From: Glandiceps talaboti
Taxonomy: Eukaryota; Hemichordata; Enteropneusta; Spengelidae
NCBI RefSeq assembly: GCF_964340395.1
Contig: NC_135564.1
Location: 668,501-732,500, forward strand
Direction: 5' to 3'
Length of the DNA: 64,000 nucleotides
The notes beneath the pieces were generated by a model that saw only the letters and a program-made list of their open reading frames with translations, did no database searches and was not told the origin of the DNA. The stretch's first letter is position 1. Each line of letters starts with the position of its first letter. The position numbers and the translations under genes are program-made. This document shows, one piece after another, positions 1 to 13,582 of the stretch.

Positions 1-233
1 CACATAATCACAAGTACAATTAAATACCTGTCCACGTGTGACATTGTCCACATAATCACAAGTACAATTAAATACCTGTCCACATGTGCCCGTTTCCACA
101 TAATCACAAGTACAATTAAAGACCTGTCCACATGTGCCAGTGTCCACATAATCACAAGTACAATTAAAGACCTGTCCACATGTGACAGTTTCCACATAAT
201 CACAACTAGTACAATTAAAGACCTGTCCACACG
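1..233. repeat. 48-bp tandem repeat, about 5 copies, cut by window edge
   Basis: Units start at 1, 49, 97, 145 and 193 with CACATAATCACAAGTACAAT. The last has a 3-base insertion. The array probably extends to the left. Confidence 0.93.
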
Positions 234-3200
234 TAATAATAAGAATGGTATTTGATGAACAAGGCAACCTTGTATATTAACATGTAATCATCAATACTTC
301 AATTCATTTTTTATCATTTTATCATTTCCATAGCGTCGTTTGTTAAATTCATATTCTCTACCAGACATCATTGAACTCGTTGACAAACAAATATATTGCT
401 AAATCATGTCCAACAATAGGTAGTATGTTAAAGCACAGGCAAGGAAAATGTCGAAACTGAAAAAATAATATCAATATACAAAGTCAACACACAAAATAAT
501 CAATAAATTGCATCTTGAAATGAGGGGCCATTTTACAGTCAAGTTAAAGTTCTTTGGACGTAAACAATTTATTCTTGGCCTTCCTTCCAAGCCATTTAAA
601 ATAAGATATTAATATATTCAAACCGATTTCATATTCCTGGCGTGAATCAAAAATGATAACATGTACTGAATCTAGTATCAAATCTTCCTGATCAGCAAGG
701 CATGTTGGAAGGATGAAATGTATAAATGATGCTGATGATGATGATGGGTAGTAAGAGAACACTTGTACATCTGTAGACATTTATCACAGTCATCATGTAT
801 TGTATTCAGTTTTGTAGGAAGATTAGAAAGTGTGTTCAGTTCATGATACAGTACAACTTCATTTCAGCAAAGTTGCAATGTGTGTGTGTTTGTCTCTTTC
901 TGTTGTTTTGTACGCATCATCACGATCTAGGAGGATATGTCGCATTTCCATCTAGGCTGTCTCCTTTAATAAAATGACCAAGATATATCACCGACCAGCA
1001 AATGACGCTGATTAAATTCCAAGAAGTACAACAGAGGAAGAGTTGGACAACCGGAAACGCATCGATGTATAATGCATGTGTCCTCTCATATCAGTAGATA
1101 CGTGAAAGCACGGTGAAGTTTCTAAGCGATCAATAACATTGTGTAAATTGACATCCAGAAACCTTCAAATTATGAGCCACTGATGGGCACTGTTCGAACA
1201 GATCTCCCCAGAAAAGGTGAACTAATAATGAAACTAGCAAAAGCATAATTTTTGATGAACTTGAAACATTGAGACGTATTTAGAGTCACTGCTACAAACA
1301 GGAGACGATATGATTAATTGGTGACGTCATTGATACATTTGTATCTGTTGACCTAACTCGTTTGAATAATTGACTGGTGCATCTGGTGGCGCATGGTACA
1401 ATGTTAAAAGTGGATGCATTATACTGCGTACGTGAAACGAAGTCCAATGGAGTTGAATCGATCGTTTCGTCATGAACGCCAACTCAAGATTGAGTTTCTG
1501 TGAATCTCTCCATAAATTTGTGAAATTGCAGACTTATTTATGTGTTTGTAAGGAGCGTGAATCAAAAGCTCAGTAGTTTTATTTTATGCACAAATACAAG
1601 ATTGCGAAGCCGGAGGAGAGAGGGCAATAACTCACTCACCATCACCGTAGGTTCATAATTGCCATACCGTATCACATTTACCACTTTCCGGTGTACGTAC
1701 GACTGACATATGCCTGATAAGTCGGGCACGTAAGAAAAAACCTTTGTTTCTTAGAACTCGGACACATTTCTCCTCTAGTTTTCTGTTTAAATATTCATTT
1801 ACTCATCTACGAAGAGGAAACCGTTGTTACATCTACAATTACCGCCGAAAACCGTTCACATGTGCATGCCTCGTAATCGTATCACTATTGCGTGCGCCAA
1901 AATTGTCAGCGAAAATATCAACAGCAGAAAGGAAAACATGGGTGACGTCTGTACTTCTTGTGTTTGTGAGTATATCTCATGTATAACTTCTTAATATATT
2001 AATTTAACTCTAGTAGTGTAACTTAGTCTATACCTTCTTCCAACCTGGAAATCGTCCAGTTGATTTGAGAAAATTTTGTTAAAATATCTTACCATTCTGT
2101 CATCAGACAGAGTTCTTTGTAAATGTAAAAAATTACCATAATCACAAACTCGGCTCACAACGAATATAGGTTGCAGTTGATTTTCAGTTTTACATTGAAG
2201 AAAACCTACAAGTATCATTTTGCAACTGTAAATTGATGCAAAGAAATTTCCTTAAACGTATGACTGTATTCTAACAATCGGAAGTAATCACATATGTCAA
2301 GGTTTACATGTACTTGTCAATATATTGGCAGTTGGAAACAAAAAATGATGAAGTTTCTGTACAAAGAATGAATTGCGCAAGTTTTTTCCCGCCTTTAACA
2401 CAAAACCGTGTACCAAATGCAAGTTATATATGTTAATTAAGACGTGCTAAATCTCAACTGTATATCTCTCAGTAATTACCGTTATCATGTCAAAGCACGC
2501 ATGTGAAAGTGTTGCCATGGTAATATGGGCGTGAAGAAACGTGATACACCGATAGAAGAGTCATAACCGCCACTTTTCGTATCTTCAGAATGCGTTGTTC
2601 TTTTAACTTCAAAAATAGGGTTTGGAAATATCATACAATGAAAGGCAGATTTTTTTTGTCATAATTTTTGGAAATCATGACTATTGGAGTTTTAAACTTT
2701 CAAACGCATGACATTTTTTCTGTAAGTGTAAGCAAGGATAGAGGTGTGAATAAAGATGAAATAAACCATTGACAATTATCTTGTAAAATGGCAGTTCTCA
2801 GTGAATGGCAGTTCTCTTGGCAACGCAGTATAACGCAATTATTATTAAAAGAGGGTGACCGTTTGTGTTTTTGACATTACGGATTTGGAACAGTTTGCTT
2901 CTTGTGGGTTGTAAGGGAAGCCTTTCGACCTAGTATCTTCCTGTGAAAAGAACAAACTCGTGTCTCGATTCAACTAAACTCTGTTTCCCCTCTGTACAGT
3001 GCGTATGTACTGTATACTGTAGTGTAGACTGGGTGTATTAACTGTTTAGATTCTACCATGAGTGAACGATTTTCAAAGTATTTGAAAAGAGACAAGTCCA
3101 ATGTTGATAGATCTTATAGTAGACTTAAAATTGACTACATACACAGATGGACTGAGAGTGAACGATATACAGTTGAAACAAGACAGATTGATGTTTGGAC

Positions 3201-5940
3201 TTAGAAACTTGTATTCGTTTATGGAGCCATGTACTTGAATGAAATGTTTGAATTTAATAAAGATGGGTTGTAATTTGTAGTGAAAGACTTCGGGGTACAT
3301 TGTAACTGTCAACTGATTATACACTCAGTTCTCATCTCCCATATGATAAATGAATTAAGGCAGCGAAGCATGGAGTCGTTATTGAGTATTAATCTAACAA
3401 ATTTGTTAGAACAACAATGAGCTTTCAACATCTAAGCCCCTAAAGGCTTGCCTGTATCTGAAACCAAATACATATCGACTTGTACAAGACAAACGTTTGT
3501 ACCGCTACGGGTGGTAACAAACACGATCGGAGAAAAAACACGTTCTACTCAGGTTACCTTGTTCTAGTACTGAAAATAGGTTACTCACACAAATATTTAA
3601 TAAAGTCGAGTTCATGTATATGTCAACTGATTATCTGTACTGTTCTTATTCTGTTGTAATCTTCAAGTTTGGATTTCGATCATAGAATATCATTTGAATG
3701 CATCTCCACGTACAAGTTCAAAGCTTTGTCGTCTAGCCACGACATCTCGAGATGTGAGTAATGTATATTATATTTTGCAGTATTCATATATTTTCGTCAA
3801 ATGAAAACGCATAGATATTCTGTGTGGTAAACATGCCGTTAGTTTATGATCTATGAAATCCCGAATGATGTGATCAGATCCATAAGGTTGCATAGATTAG
3901 TGGGTATATCATTTTTTTTCCATTTCCTAAATTACGCACAAGCGATTACTACTGAAGGGGCTCGCTACTTTGATAGGTTGGAGAAAAAAATTGAAACGTG
4001 GAGTATATAAAGACTCATCGCCGTAAAAGTACAACCATCTTTGCGGCAATGATATTATTTTTCCTTGCGTCATCAGAAACAATATGCACTGGCTGTCGAG
4101 AATGACAAATACTACACAATGTTATCAAAATGGGGAAAAAATAGGGGACAGCAATATTATTCAAATTTAATTATTAGAGAGAAACTGTTTAAACTTTTTC
4201 TATTACTTTGTTCATTAAAACTGAAACCAATTCTGAATTAAAATCAAGAAAAAATGTCGGGGTTTACTGTTACCGTACAAATGTTTTAAAATAAAGGTCA
4301 AAGTGTCATCAAAATTTAGAGTACAATATGGTCGCCAAATAGTTCATTTTATGGGAAAATAAACAAAATATCGATTTCCTTGAAAGCAAGACAGCGGACC
4401 CAAATCTCTTTCATTATTTCAAAAACTCCTTAATATGGACAAAGTCTCTACTAAAATCTAACTTGTTCCAAAAATTACCATAAAGAACATGCGTCTCAAG
4501 TTCCGTTATAATTAATTCAGTGGTTTTTGTGATATTGTGTTGACAGACAGACCTGACAAACAGACAAAAGCTAATACTTAACATCCCCTTATGGCAGACA
4601 GATTATTTGATATAACATAAACAGATATTTATCTAAAGTAAAACAAAAAAGTCAAACAGCTGTAAAAGTTAGCTTATGGGTTAATTTTCAGATATTATTA
4701 AATCCTTAGCTATGTTAGCGGAAGTTATCACGTTTAATATATAACACACGGAAATCCCTCAGTCTGTAGTTACAAGATTGTAAATCTCGCTCTCTCGCTA
4801 ATTCAAGAATTTCAAGTTCTCTCGAAAAGCTTTGGAAAACTAGAAGAGCAGGTGCAAGAAAGACAGTTTTATTCACAGACTTGACCTGTAGATGAACTAT
4901 CTCAAAAGGCTGCTCTGAAAATAAGACAAAGAATCGGATATGCAAATTTCCTTTTTAATTTGATTACTTTGTGTAAAATTTGAATAATTACGACTACGTT
5001 ACCTCATTCGTCATTTGGTTTGTTTGAACCGTCACTCATTTGTTGTGGAGCTGTCAATAGATTGTCTGACAAAAATCAGTGAACTAAACTTCAAATTTCA
5101 GATGTAAAAATTGCGTGGAATAGTAACAACATGCAATTACTGTTATGCACTGACTCAAAATTCTGCTCTTTTTTTCTGACTTTATTAAAAAATTTATCTT
5201 TGACGATAAAATCCGCCTTTGGCACTGGATGACGATACACTGCCTTTCAAGAGTTTCTAGCTTCCATTATGTTGTACAAATGCAATCGAGTAACTCATAA
5301 ACTTCAGTCTGTGATTATATCAACAACTACTGCAATGATTGCCTTCTTGGGTAAAAACCTATTTTGGTTTGGCGTCAGTCGTTAAGGCGTATAACGAAGC
5401 AGTTAATGTTAATTCTTAACTCCTCCCACTCATTTACATCGAAAACAAACCACTTTTTCACGTAGTCTCATCATGATTTTTCCATGTTGTCACTACGTCA
5501 GGTGTCGATAATCAGCTAAAGTCATTTCGTTGGTGTATTTTTAAGACAACCTTTTCACACTTTATGTGAGAAGAAGCGTGATCGTTTGGAGACGTGTTCT
5601 TATTTAGACGTGTATTGTGAATGGTTTGTCATGCCTCGTTGGCCTGCGTTTATATTTGTAACGCCCGTTGCACACACGCCAATTTTCATTTCTCGAATAT
5701 AATTCCTCTCTTGTACATGCACGGGGTAAATAAACGGAATTCTTCGATTAATTGACAATTAAGTGGCGTTAGCACTTACAACCGACAAAATGGCAAACTC
5801 AAAACGAATGTTGAACTTTTGAAGGGCATTCTAAGAATTTCTATGTGTGGGCAGAAGACAGCTGAGAGTGCATTGGTTAGTAGGGTAGTATACATTTATT
5901 ACCCCAGTCAACGGGAGTTGAACGGATATTATGATTTTCA
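234..5940. other. Gene-free stretch
   Basis: I see no supported exon, RNA gene or intact mobile element. The short open frames have no recognisable motifs. At 4250-4620 there is dispersed-repeat-like sequence (GGTCAAAGTG, then a short GACAGACAGACC run), low confidence. Confidence 0.6.
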
Positions 5941-6239
<299 letters not shown>

Positions 6240-6439
6240 TAAACACATCAAGTATATATTTACATTAATTTTGTGGAAAGATTGCCTGTGAGATAATGAT
6301 CAATTGAGTAGATTTTGGTGGTGATCCGATACCAAATATCGATTTAAGTGACACAATGGCAAGAAGTCTTTGTAGTAAACACAGCTCTGATACTTTACTT
6401 CTGTGTGACTGAATGGTGACATGATGTTAAAAGAAATTA

Positions 6440-6990
6440 GTGGCAACAACTGAATACTACAAGTGTCTGTGATATGCAGGAAATGGCGGGATTTTGATGA
6501 TTGACCTTGAAGGTCAAAGTGTCGAAGAAAGTTTACACCTAATAATATAGGGATAGACACTTGAATGGAATATCCATGTGTTTGAGTTAGGCATACGGCC
6601 ACCATTAAGGTAAAAGTTATATGAGCACCAAAAGCAATGCGCGTATAATATATTTCAATTCTTCATCTCATACATCTCTACAGCCTGTCTGCAATATATA
6701 TGCAAGACATAGCTTCATTTTGATAACTGACCCATAAGGTCAAGGTCAAAGTCAAAGGTCACTTTCTTACAAGAATGCTTGCATGTGATAATATTGTAAT
6801 GGAAACTTCTGGGCTTTCTCTCTGTAATGAAGTTTGAACAAAATAATAATACTACAAAGTGTCTGTGATAAGCAGGACATGACTGGATTTTGTAAATTGA
6901 CCCTGAAGGTCAAAGTTCAACGTCTTTAAAAAAAGTTAGTAATTAATAATAGGGGTAGATACTTGAATTGAGTCTCTACGCATTACAGTT
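6440..6990. repeat. Two copies of a dispersed repeat containing AAGGTCAAAG
   Basis: Two segments about 395 bases apart (near 6455-6580 and 6851-6990) share CTACAAxGTGTCTGTGATA, a GACCxTGAAGGTCAAAG block and TAGxxACTTGAAT. The 4250-4620 and 56000-56220 regions carry similar AAGGTCAAAG-type sequence. Such non-coding repeats are widespread in marine invertebrate genomes. No gene is seen here. Confidence 0.45.
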
Positions 6991-8127
6991 TTTCCATATA
7001 TATTGATTTTTTAATTACAAATGTGAACACAATTCGGTGAAAATTGCATATCTCGTGAAACAAAGTGACGTGTACATGTATATGACATATCATCTTTGTT
7101 GAGGGTTTGAAAGAAATCGGATATTGTAATAGTCTACCTCTTCGGAGACTAATTAGTGTTGTACGTAAACAACCATTACCATGGTCAGTAGTTTAATCAC
7201 ATTTTTAATTAAATCGGTACTTTTTAACTTATAAGAATGTGGATGGAACACTCAGACGTTTTTAGAATTAAGTTGACGTTTTTAATTAATAGAACAAATT
7301 TTGGCTCGTCCATTGTAAGGATCATAAACAATTATAATTCAACATGGCACCATGACTTGCTATTACATGTACTTTTGTATCTACCGTACGAAAATGTAAC
7401 ATTTTCAACATCCATGTGAACCACTTTCAGCTCAACATTGTGTTTTCTAGTAGTTATACAAATTAACTCAATTTGTTCATCTCACCCAATTCACGGCTTA
7501 GTGTACCGTTATCGCTTCCCACAATACAACGTACGTATTCATCGATTTTATCACTAGGATTTACCTTCTCGACTGTAAAGTCCACACCAAACAATATCAA
7601 CTCAAAGATCTCATTGTGTCTCTTGGTCAAATTCTGTTATTTCATCAAGATTCGCGATGTCAAATTGACTTCGAGGTTCATTTGAATGTGTGATAAGGTG
7701 TCCTTTGCTCCTCTACGACGACCAATTGACCGTGAAAACACAGAAAATGTCTAATACATGTCTAATATGTTCTCTATATTTCTATTCCTCGTTGCACATT
7801 TATGAAAGACTAATTTGTTTCCAAAGTATTTTCATCAGGAGAATTTGTAACTTACGGTGAATATTTTGATTGACAATGTGAAGAAAATAAAGAAGAGCAA
7901 GGACACGGTTACTTTCCGCTAAAGTGGTTCGAGAAATTGGCAACAAGGTTACATGGAACAATATTACTTAAACTGAATAATTATTAACTTTCGTATCAAC
8001 ATTTACGATGTCAAGTGTGAAAACCTATGAAAAACACCACAATCCTTGTATTTCACCCTGATTCAAATAAACTTGACTGTTACATATCAAGATTATAGAA
8101 AGCAATATATTACGAAACATAAGCAGT

Positions 8128-8540
8128 ATATGTGTATGTATGTATGTATGTATGTATGTATGTATGTATGTATGTATGTATGTATGTATGTATGTATGTA
8201 TGTATGTATGTATGCATGCATGCATGTATGTATGTATGTATGTATGTATGTATGTATGTATGTATGTATGTATGTATGTATATAAGCAGTATATGTGTAT
8301 GTATGTATGTATGTATGTATGTATGTATGTATGTATGTATGTATGTATGTATGTATGTATGTATGTATGTATGTATGTATGTATGTATGTATGTATGTAT
8401 GTATGTATGTGTGTGTGTGTGCGTGCGCGCGCGTCCATCCGTGTGTGTGTGTGTGTGTGTGCGCGCGCGCGCGTGTGTGTGTGTGCGTGCGTGCGTGCGT
8501 GTGCGTCCATCCGTGTGTGTGTGTGTGGGGGGGGGGGGGG
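8128..8540. repeat. Compound microsatellite (TGTA)n/(TGCA)n/(GT)n/(GC)n/G14
   Basis: Two TGTA blocks each begin with the same AAGCAGTATATGTGTATG leader (about 8120 and 8284). They are followed by an alternating purine-pyrimidine GT/GC tract from 8409 to 8526 and a run of 14 G at 8527-8540. The open frames are repeat artefacts. Confidence 0.96.
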
Positions 8541-8545
8541 TATGT

Positions 8546-11030
8546 GTGTAAAGATATCCATTCTTTTGTACAAAATCACAAAAATCTTATAACTCAAGTA
8601 TTACATTCTTGTCACTTATATGGTAATCGTATGACTGTTTCTACAAAAAAATGTTGATAACAGTCAAATTTCTAGTATGACTATTATAGCTTAGTTATTA
8701 ATCAACTGTCGTCGTCTCGTTGAATAAAAATAAAAACTCTCGTTATATAAAGAGAAACACTGTACAAAGTAAGACAAATCTTGTATTTGGCAGCAAACAG
8801 TAAAAACGGTGGCCTCGTTAAACCGCTTCGAAAGTATGTGTATGCGTAGATGTACTAGATGTAGTATAGTCGTCACAGGCAGCAGGCATCAACTTGATGA
8901 CTCGGATTACATATGAAACCTGGAAACACAAACAAATGAAGTATAATCAAGAGTCATTAACGAGAGGGAAATTTACCCCACATATGTTTTGGATTTTTTT
9001 TCTCTCGGGGTAACTGGATCCCATGTCATTAATATGATTTTACTCGTTACATGAAATACTAGCTAAAAGAACACCGACATTTCTCAAATGAAGTACAAGT
9101 TAACGGCGGCGTTGCAAAGTTTCTGTAAAAACTCGCTTTTGAAATAAAGAGTCTAGGTGATAAGACGTTGATGTTTGCAAAAATTACTATTAGCCAAACC
9201 ATTGGCTGTATAGTACATAGCATACTTGATGGTAATGGTTATGATAAATGTGTACAGAGTTGTTAAAATGTAATTATTATTAACCAACTATATTTGATAC
9301 ATTTTCATGAAACGTATAATTTACATTCAGATTTCATTTCACAATTTATAAGTATTTACGATTCTATAATACAGTAATGGCTATCTTTCGGAAGGATTGC
9401 ATCACAGAACCCAACCACACACCGTACATATCCTGAACGTATGTGATGTTCTTGCATATTGATAAAGATTTACATAATATGCTAATGTGTAATTTGCATA
9501 CCCTCTTACTTTGTAGGGAAAGAATGGTTTACTACTTACGCTTAATTTCACACGGCAAGGTATTGGCTTTCTACTACGTCATGTCACTGTGGAATTATTA
9601 AGAATAGCAGTAAAGTTTGCACTGTAAATTAAACCTGTCAGTTGCCAACTGAATATAGGCATCATATATTTGATGATCTAACCTCTCAAAGAGATTAGTT
9701 CACCTATCAAAGAATCAACCTTTCACTACACGCACGTCATAGCTGACCGAAAATACCAATGCATTCATTTGATATGATTTCGGAGCATTCTTAAAGAGTG
9801 TGACAACATCTCGGATTCGTATATATCTTTGCTCAGCTGTGGAGCTCCACGTCAGTACGACTCAGATATTATTGGCGTGGATATGCGACAGCTATTTTCT
9901 GCCCGTTTCCGTCGTATCCAATTGTCTTCCTCTACATATAGTAGGTTATATAATAATGATAGAATTGTTAATCTTCAGCTGTTAGACAACTGTTTTGTAG
10001 TGATGATTACACACTGTTCAACGTCATTGACTGAATTAATGCAATGCTGAAAATGTTAAGAATAATCCACCATGAAAACAATATTTCTAGCAGGTTTGTG
10101 TTTTCTCCTTCCTGAAATTTGTTCGGAATAAAAGAATATAGTCACCTACTTTCGATAAAATACATTATCAGAGTGGTGAGAACTTAAGTACAGGTAAAAT
10201 TCGCGATAAGTCCTAAACCAGTCTAATTTAGTCGATTAAACAAAGAAACTTCCCTGTGGGATTATAAACCTGTAGTCAAAGTTGAAAACATAACGCTAAA
10301 CATCTGCTTCTTGTCTAGAAAGCTTTTCATGGAGAGTACTGCTTCAGGCGATTAAAGAGGTTGCTTTAGCGGTGAGTTGCTCAAGAGAATACAGATTTTG
10401 ACGACAAGTGAATCCATTTGGCGGGAAGGGACTTGACCTCTAGATTTTGATTACTAAATCCATTTTGCGGGAAGGAACTCGACCTCTAGATTTTTATCAT
10501 TTTTATTTTTTTTTGCTGTTGGTGTGGAAAATATGTCTAAGTTAGGAATAATTAACGATATCTATAAACGATATGGAGAATAACTTTAAAAATGCCGAAT
10601 TTGTTTGACTCAGTATTACGTCATCAGTTTTTGGAAATGTATGGCATTTGTCAAAATTATGCAAAGCAAATAACTCTACAAGGCGAGACGACTGCATCGT
10701 GGACATGCACATAAACACCGAACAAACAAATACACTCATAAAAACATCGGCACTGCTGACTCTGCCCTTCATTCATTAATCTCTCAATGGTGATATATAT
10801 ATCTAATGATCACAAGTTACAGAACATTTCATCAATTTCAAAATCCGTACAACGTTACGGTTAATTATTCAATAATTTTAACTTAAATAGACATAGTGCA
10901 GATCTGAACATTTCCTGTGTTATCACTTTTTGTTTCATATGTTCGTTCTATTTACTGAATCATCACAGATGTGTAGATCATACTAAGGTAGAACACGCCT
11001 CTGGGAAAGATGTATATTCTCTGAAAATCA
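8546..11030. other. Gene-free stretch
   Basis: No supported gene. A short two-copy direct repeat at about 10409-10495 shares AATCCATTT, GCGGGAAGG and CGACCTCTAGATTTT. Confidence 0.55.
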
Positions 11031-11270
11031 AACTTCTTCAATTCTCTCCAAGGTTTGCCACATGAAAGCTTGTTCCTTGTCCGTATGAAATAATAAAATA
11101 AATTTGGGGGATTCATCGTCTTCTTGTTAAGGAAATCGTCAATCTGTTATTTGTCATAGAGTTTCATAGTATTCGGCGGCCATATTGGATTCTAAAATGC
11201 CTAAATATTGACAACAGATATCATTTTTACCCTGTTTGTACTTTGACCAGATTTGTTTTATGATTTAAAC
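11031..11270. repeat. Dispersed repeat family R1, copy a
   Basis: Shares ordered blocks with 31240-31545: GTTTGCCACATGAAAGCTTG versus a close variant, then CGGCCATATTGGATTCTAAA versus a close variant, then CATTTTxACC. There is no coding potential. The family type is unknown; a SINE or an old DNA transposon fragment would fit. Confidence 0.5.
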
Positions 11271-11837
11271 TGAGAATGTAGAACATAGAAGCAGAAACAG
11301 TGAAATTGCCGTACATAGACATTGTTATGTCTATTGACATCATGATCATGGATAACTGGCACATATATTCACTTCAAGGCACAAAAATACACGTCAAATA
11401 CGATTCTAGACGAATTTGATATCAGTATTTATTCAGATTGAAAATGGTGACTCGAGGAGAAAAAAAATCGGACGCATTTAACATGTTTTAGATTCATTGA
11501 CATTTGCAGTGATGTTACCGGTGTGTGAACACGTTGTAGGATGTAGCTCATCAATCGATACGTCTGATCAATTAGCAGATCGTATAAAGTGTCATTTTGA
11601 ATCACCCTTACTTCAAGTACCTCAATCACTTGCATTTTTCAATCGAACTCTTGCACCCACAAGTTTATAGTCAACACGCCAATATTATCATCTGTGTGTT
11701 ATAACTGGAGTGAAGGTTTGAGGTTATCGATCGATTTGTAGTCGAGACATCCATCGTTTACGCATTACTACACTCATTTCCGACGTATGATCCATTGCGC
11801 GCAAACGGTAGATGGAAGCATACACGAATGAATGATA

Positions 11838-12429
11838 CAAACGAATTCTGTTAAACCTGAAACAGAAAGTCGACTGGTTCGACAAAAAATCTTTCTAAAA
11901 TTGCTACTTTTTGACGTCTGGCTTGACAATTTTTTAACTAACATTGCTACATTTTATCCCCTGGCTCAACAAAAATCTAACCAACATTGCTACATTTTAT
12001 CTCCTGGCTTGACAATTTTTTAACTAACATTGCTACATTTTATCCCCTGGCTCAACAAAAATCTAACTAACATTGCTACATTTTATCTCCTGGCTTGACA
12101 ATTTTTTAACTAACATTGCTACATTTTATCTCCTGGCTCAACAAAAATATAACTAACATTGGTATGAAATGAAATTTTTACTATCCATGCTGTATGTTAT
12201 TATCTGACTCAACAAAATGTAAGTACAATAATTACATTTTAATCCTTTTGAGAGTGCAGATCACCTATAGGTAGCTCAAGCTAAGAAAATGTAACCAAGT
12301 TAGTAGTTTTTTCGTCAAGCCAGACGATAAAAAGGTTGCAATGTTAGTAAGATTGTTGTCAAACTAGACGAGCAATGTTAGTGAGATTTTGTCAGATGGC
12401 GTTCTTTTGCAGGTGAACTGGCTCAATTG
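11838..12429. mobile_element. Foldback transposon copy 1 with tandem-repeat arms
   Basis: The left arm holds about six tandem 43-bp units (11885-12160) built around AACTAACATTGCTACATTTT, in two alternating subtypes. The right arm (12300-12400) holds the same units inverted (GTCAAGCCAGACGATAAAA and GCAATGTTAGTAAGATT). The outer ends are inverted repeats of the type CAAxxGAxxCCAGTTxACCTG, and TA flanks both sides. No ORF is present, so it is non-autonomous. A second copy lies at 50554-50902. Confidence 0.7.
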
Positions 12430-13420
12430 TATACTGAAATTGACAAAATGTCATTACATACAAATGGCAAAAACCGAACTTAGACTGCGAATAAAATGTT
12501 AATATTCAAATAAAATCATGACTAGACAATCACGCTCCCAGTCTTACGCCATACTCAAGCAGCAATATTACCTTTGATAAATGGGCGAAATTGCCGATCA
12601 ACAAACCGAAACGTAGTGCCGACATTCTCTTCATTTTATTACTTTGCAATAAGTAGGTATACAGCATCTATTAGTGCTCTTATTGCACCAGTTTACATGG
12701 TTTAGTCAAGAGACAGGTTTTCAAATTTCAACGATATCCAAAGTTAGACTGTCGTAATGTTGTATTTATGATGTAGTCAATACATCTGTGTGATTGGTAG
12801 ACACTGACATTTGATGGTCTTTGATACGCCTTCCTCCCAGAAGGTATACATTATAATTACTCGTAACTATCCACCTACAGGTTCATCACTGTCTCGTACA
12901 TGTACTTAATTGCACAAATATCCTTCAGTATTGTTTTAATTTGTGTTTCAGCTGGAGCGGCTTCCTTCTATTTCATAAGACATTTATTTATACAATCAAG
13001 TAATCCTGCTGCAGTAATATATCACATCTAGGTTTGCACAGCAGTCTCAGCCTACACAATAAAAATGAATTCCCGTTGCTAAATCTTATGTAAGAACCGT
13101 TTTCATTACAGATATAAATTAATGCACAGACGAATATTTCGAATATTATGAGCATTGTTTTTTATTGCGGTTTGAAGACCCTTACGAAAAGACCAGGTCG
13201 GGCGTTTATAGACGTTTTTGTACATATAGCATATTGTTTTACATAGTTTATTGTTTAGTATGGAAAAGAAGAAAACTTTAAAATATAACTGTGCGTGTAT
13301 TATTGAAACAATCTTATGACTTCACGCTTTAGCTCGATACGTATAATATGTATTTATTGCAATTATACAACACACATAGGTCATTAGCCTCGCTTTCGAA
13401 TCCAGATACAACACATTCGC

Positions 13421-13582
13421 GAACTCGGGATACGTTATGCAAATAGTGAACTTGGGGTACGTTGTGCAAATGGTGAACGTGGGATACGTTATGCAAATGG
13501 TGAACTTGGAATACGTTATGCAAATGTTGAACTTGGGATATGTTATGCAAATGGTGAACTTGGGATACGTTATGCAAATGGT
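13421..13582. repeat. 27-bp tandem repeat, 6 copies
   Basis: Units start every 27 bases from 13421 (GAACTTGGGATACGTTATGC plus AAATGGT). Because 27 is divisible by 3, the minus strand reads as a 9-residue protein repeat, but nothing else marks it as coding. Confidence 0.93.

Noticed and set aside
1-233. CRISPR-like regular repeats
   Set aside because: The units abut one another without unique spacers and the context is eukaryotic; it is a tandem satellite.
9800-10050. Open frames around 9.8-10.05 kb in slightly GC-richer sequence
   Set aside because: Two overlapping frames, no family motif and no convincing splice partners.
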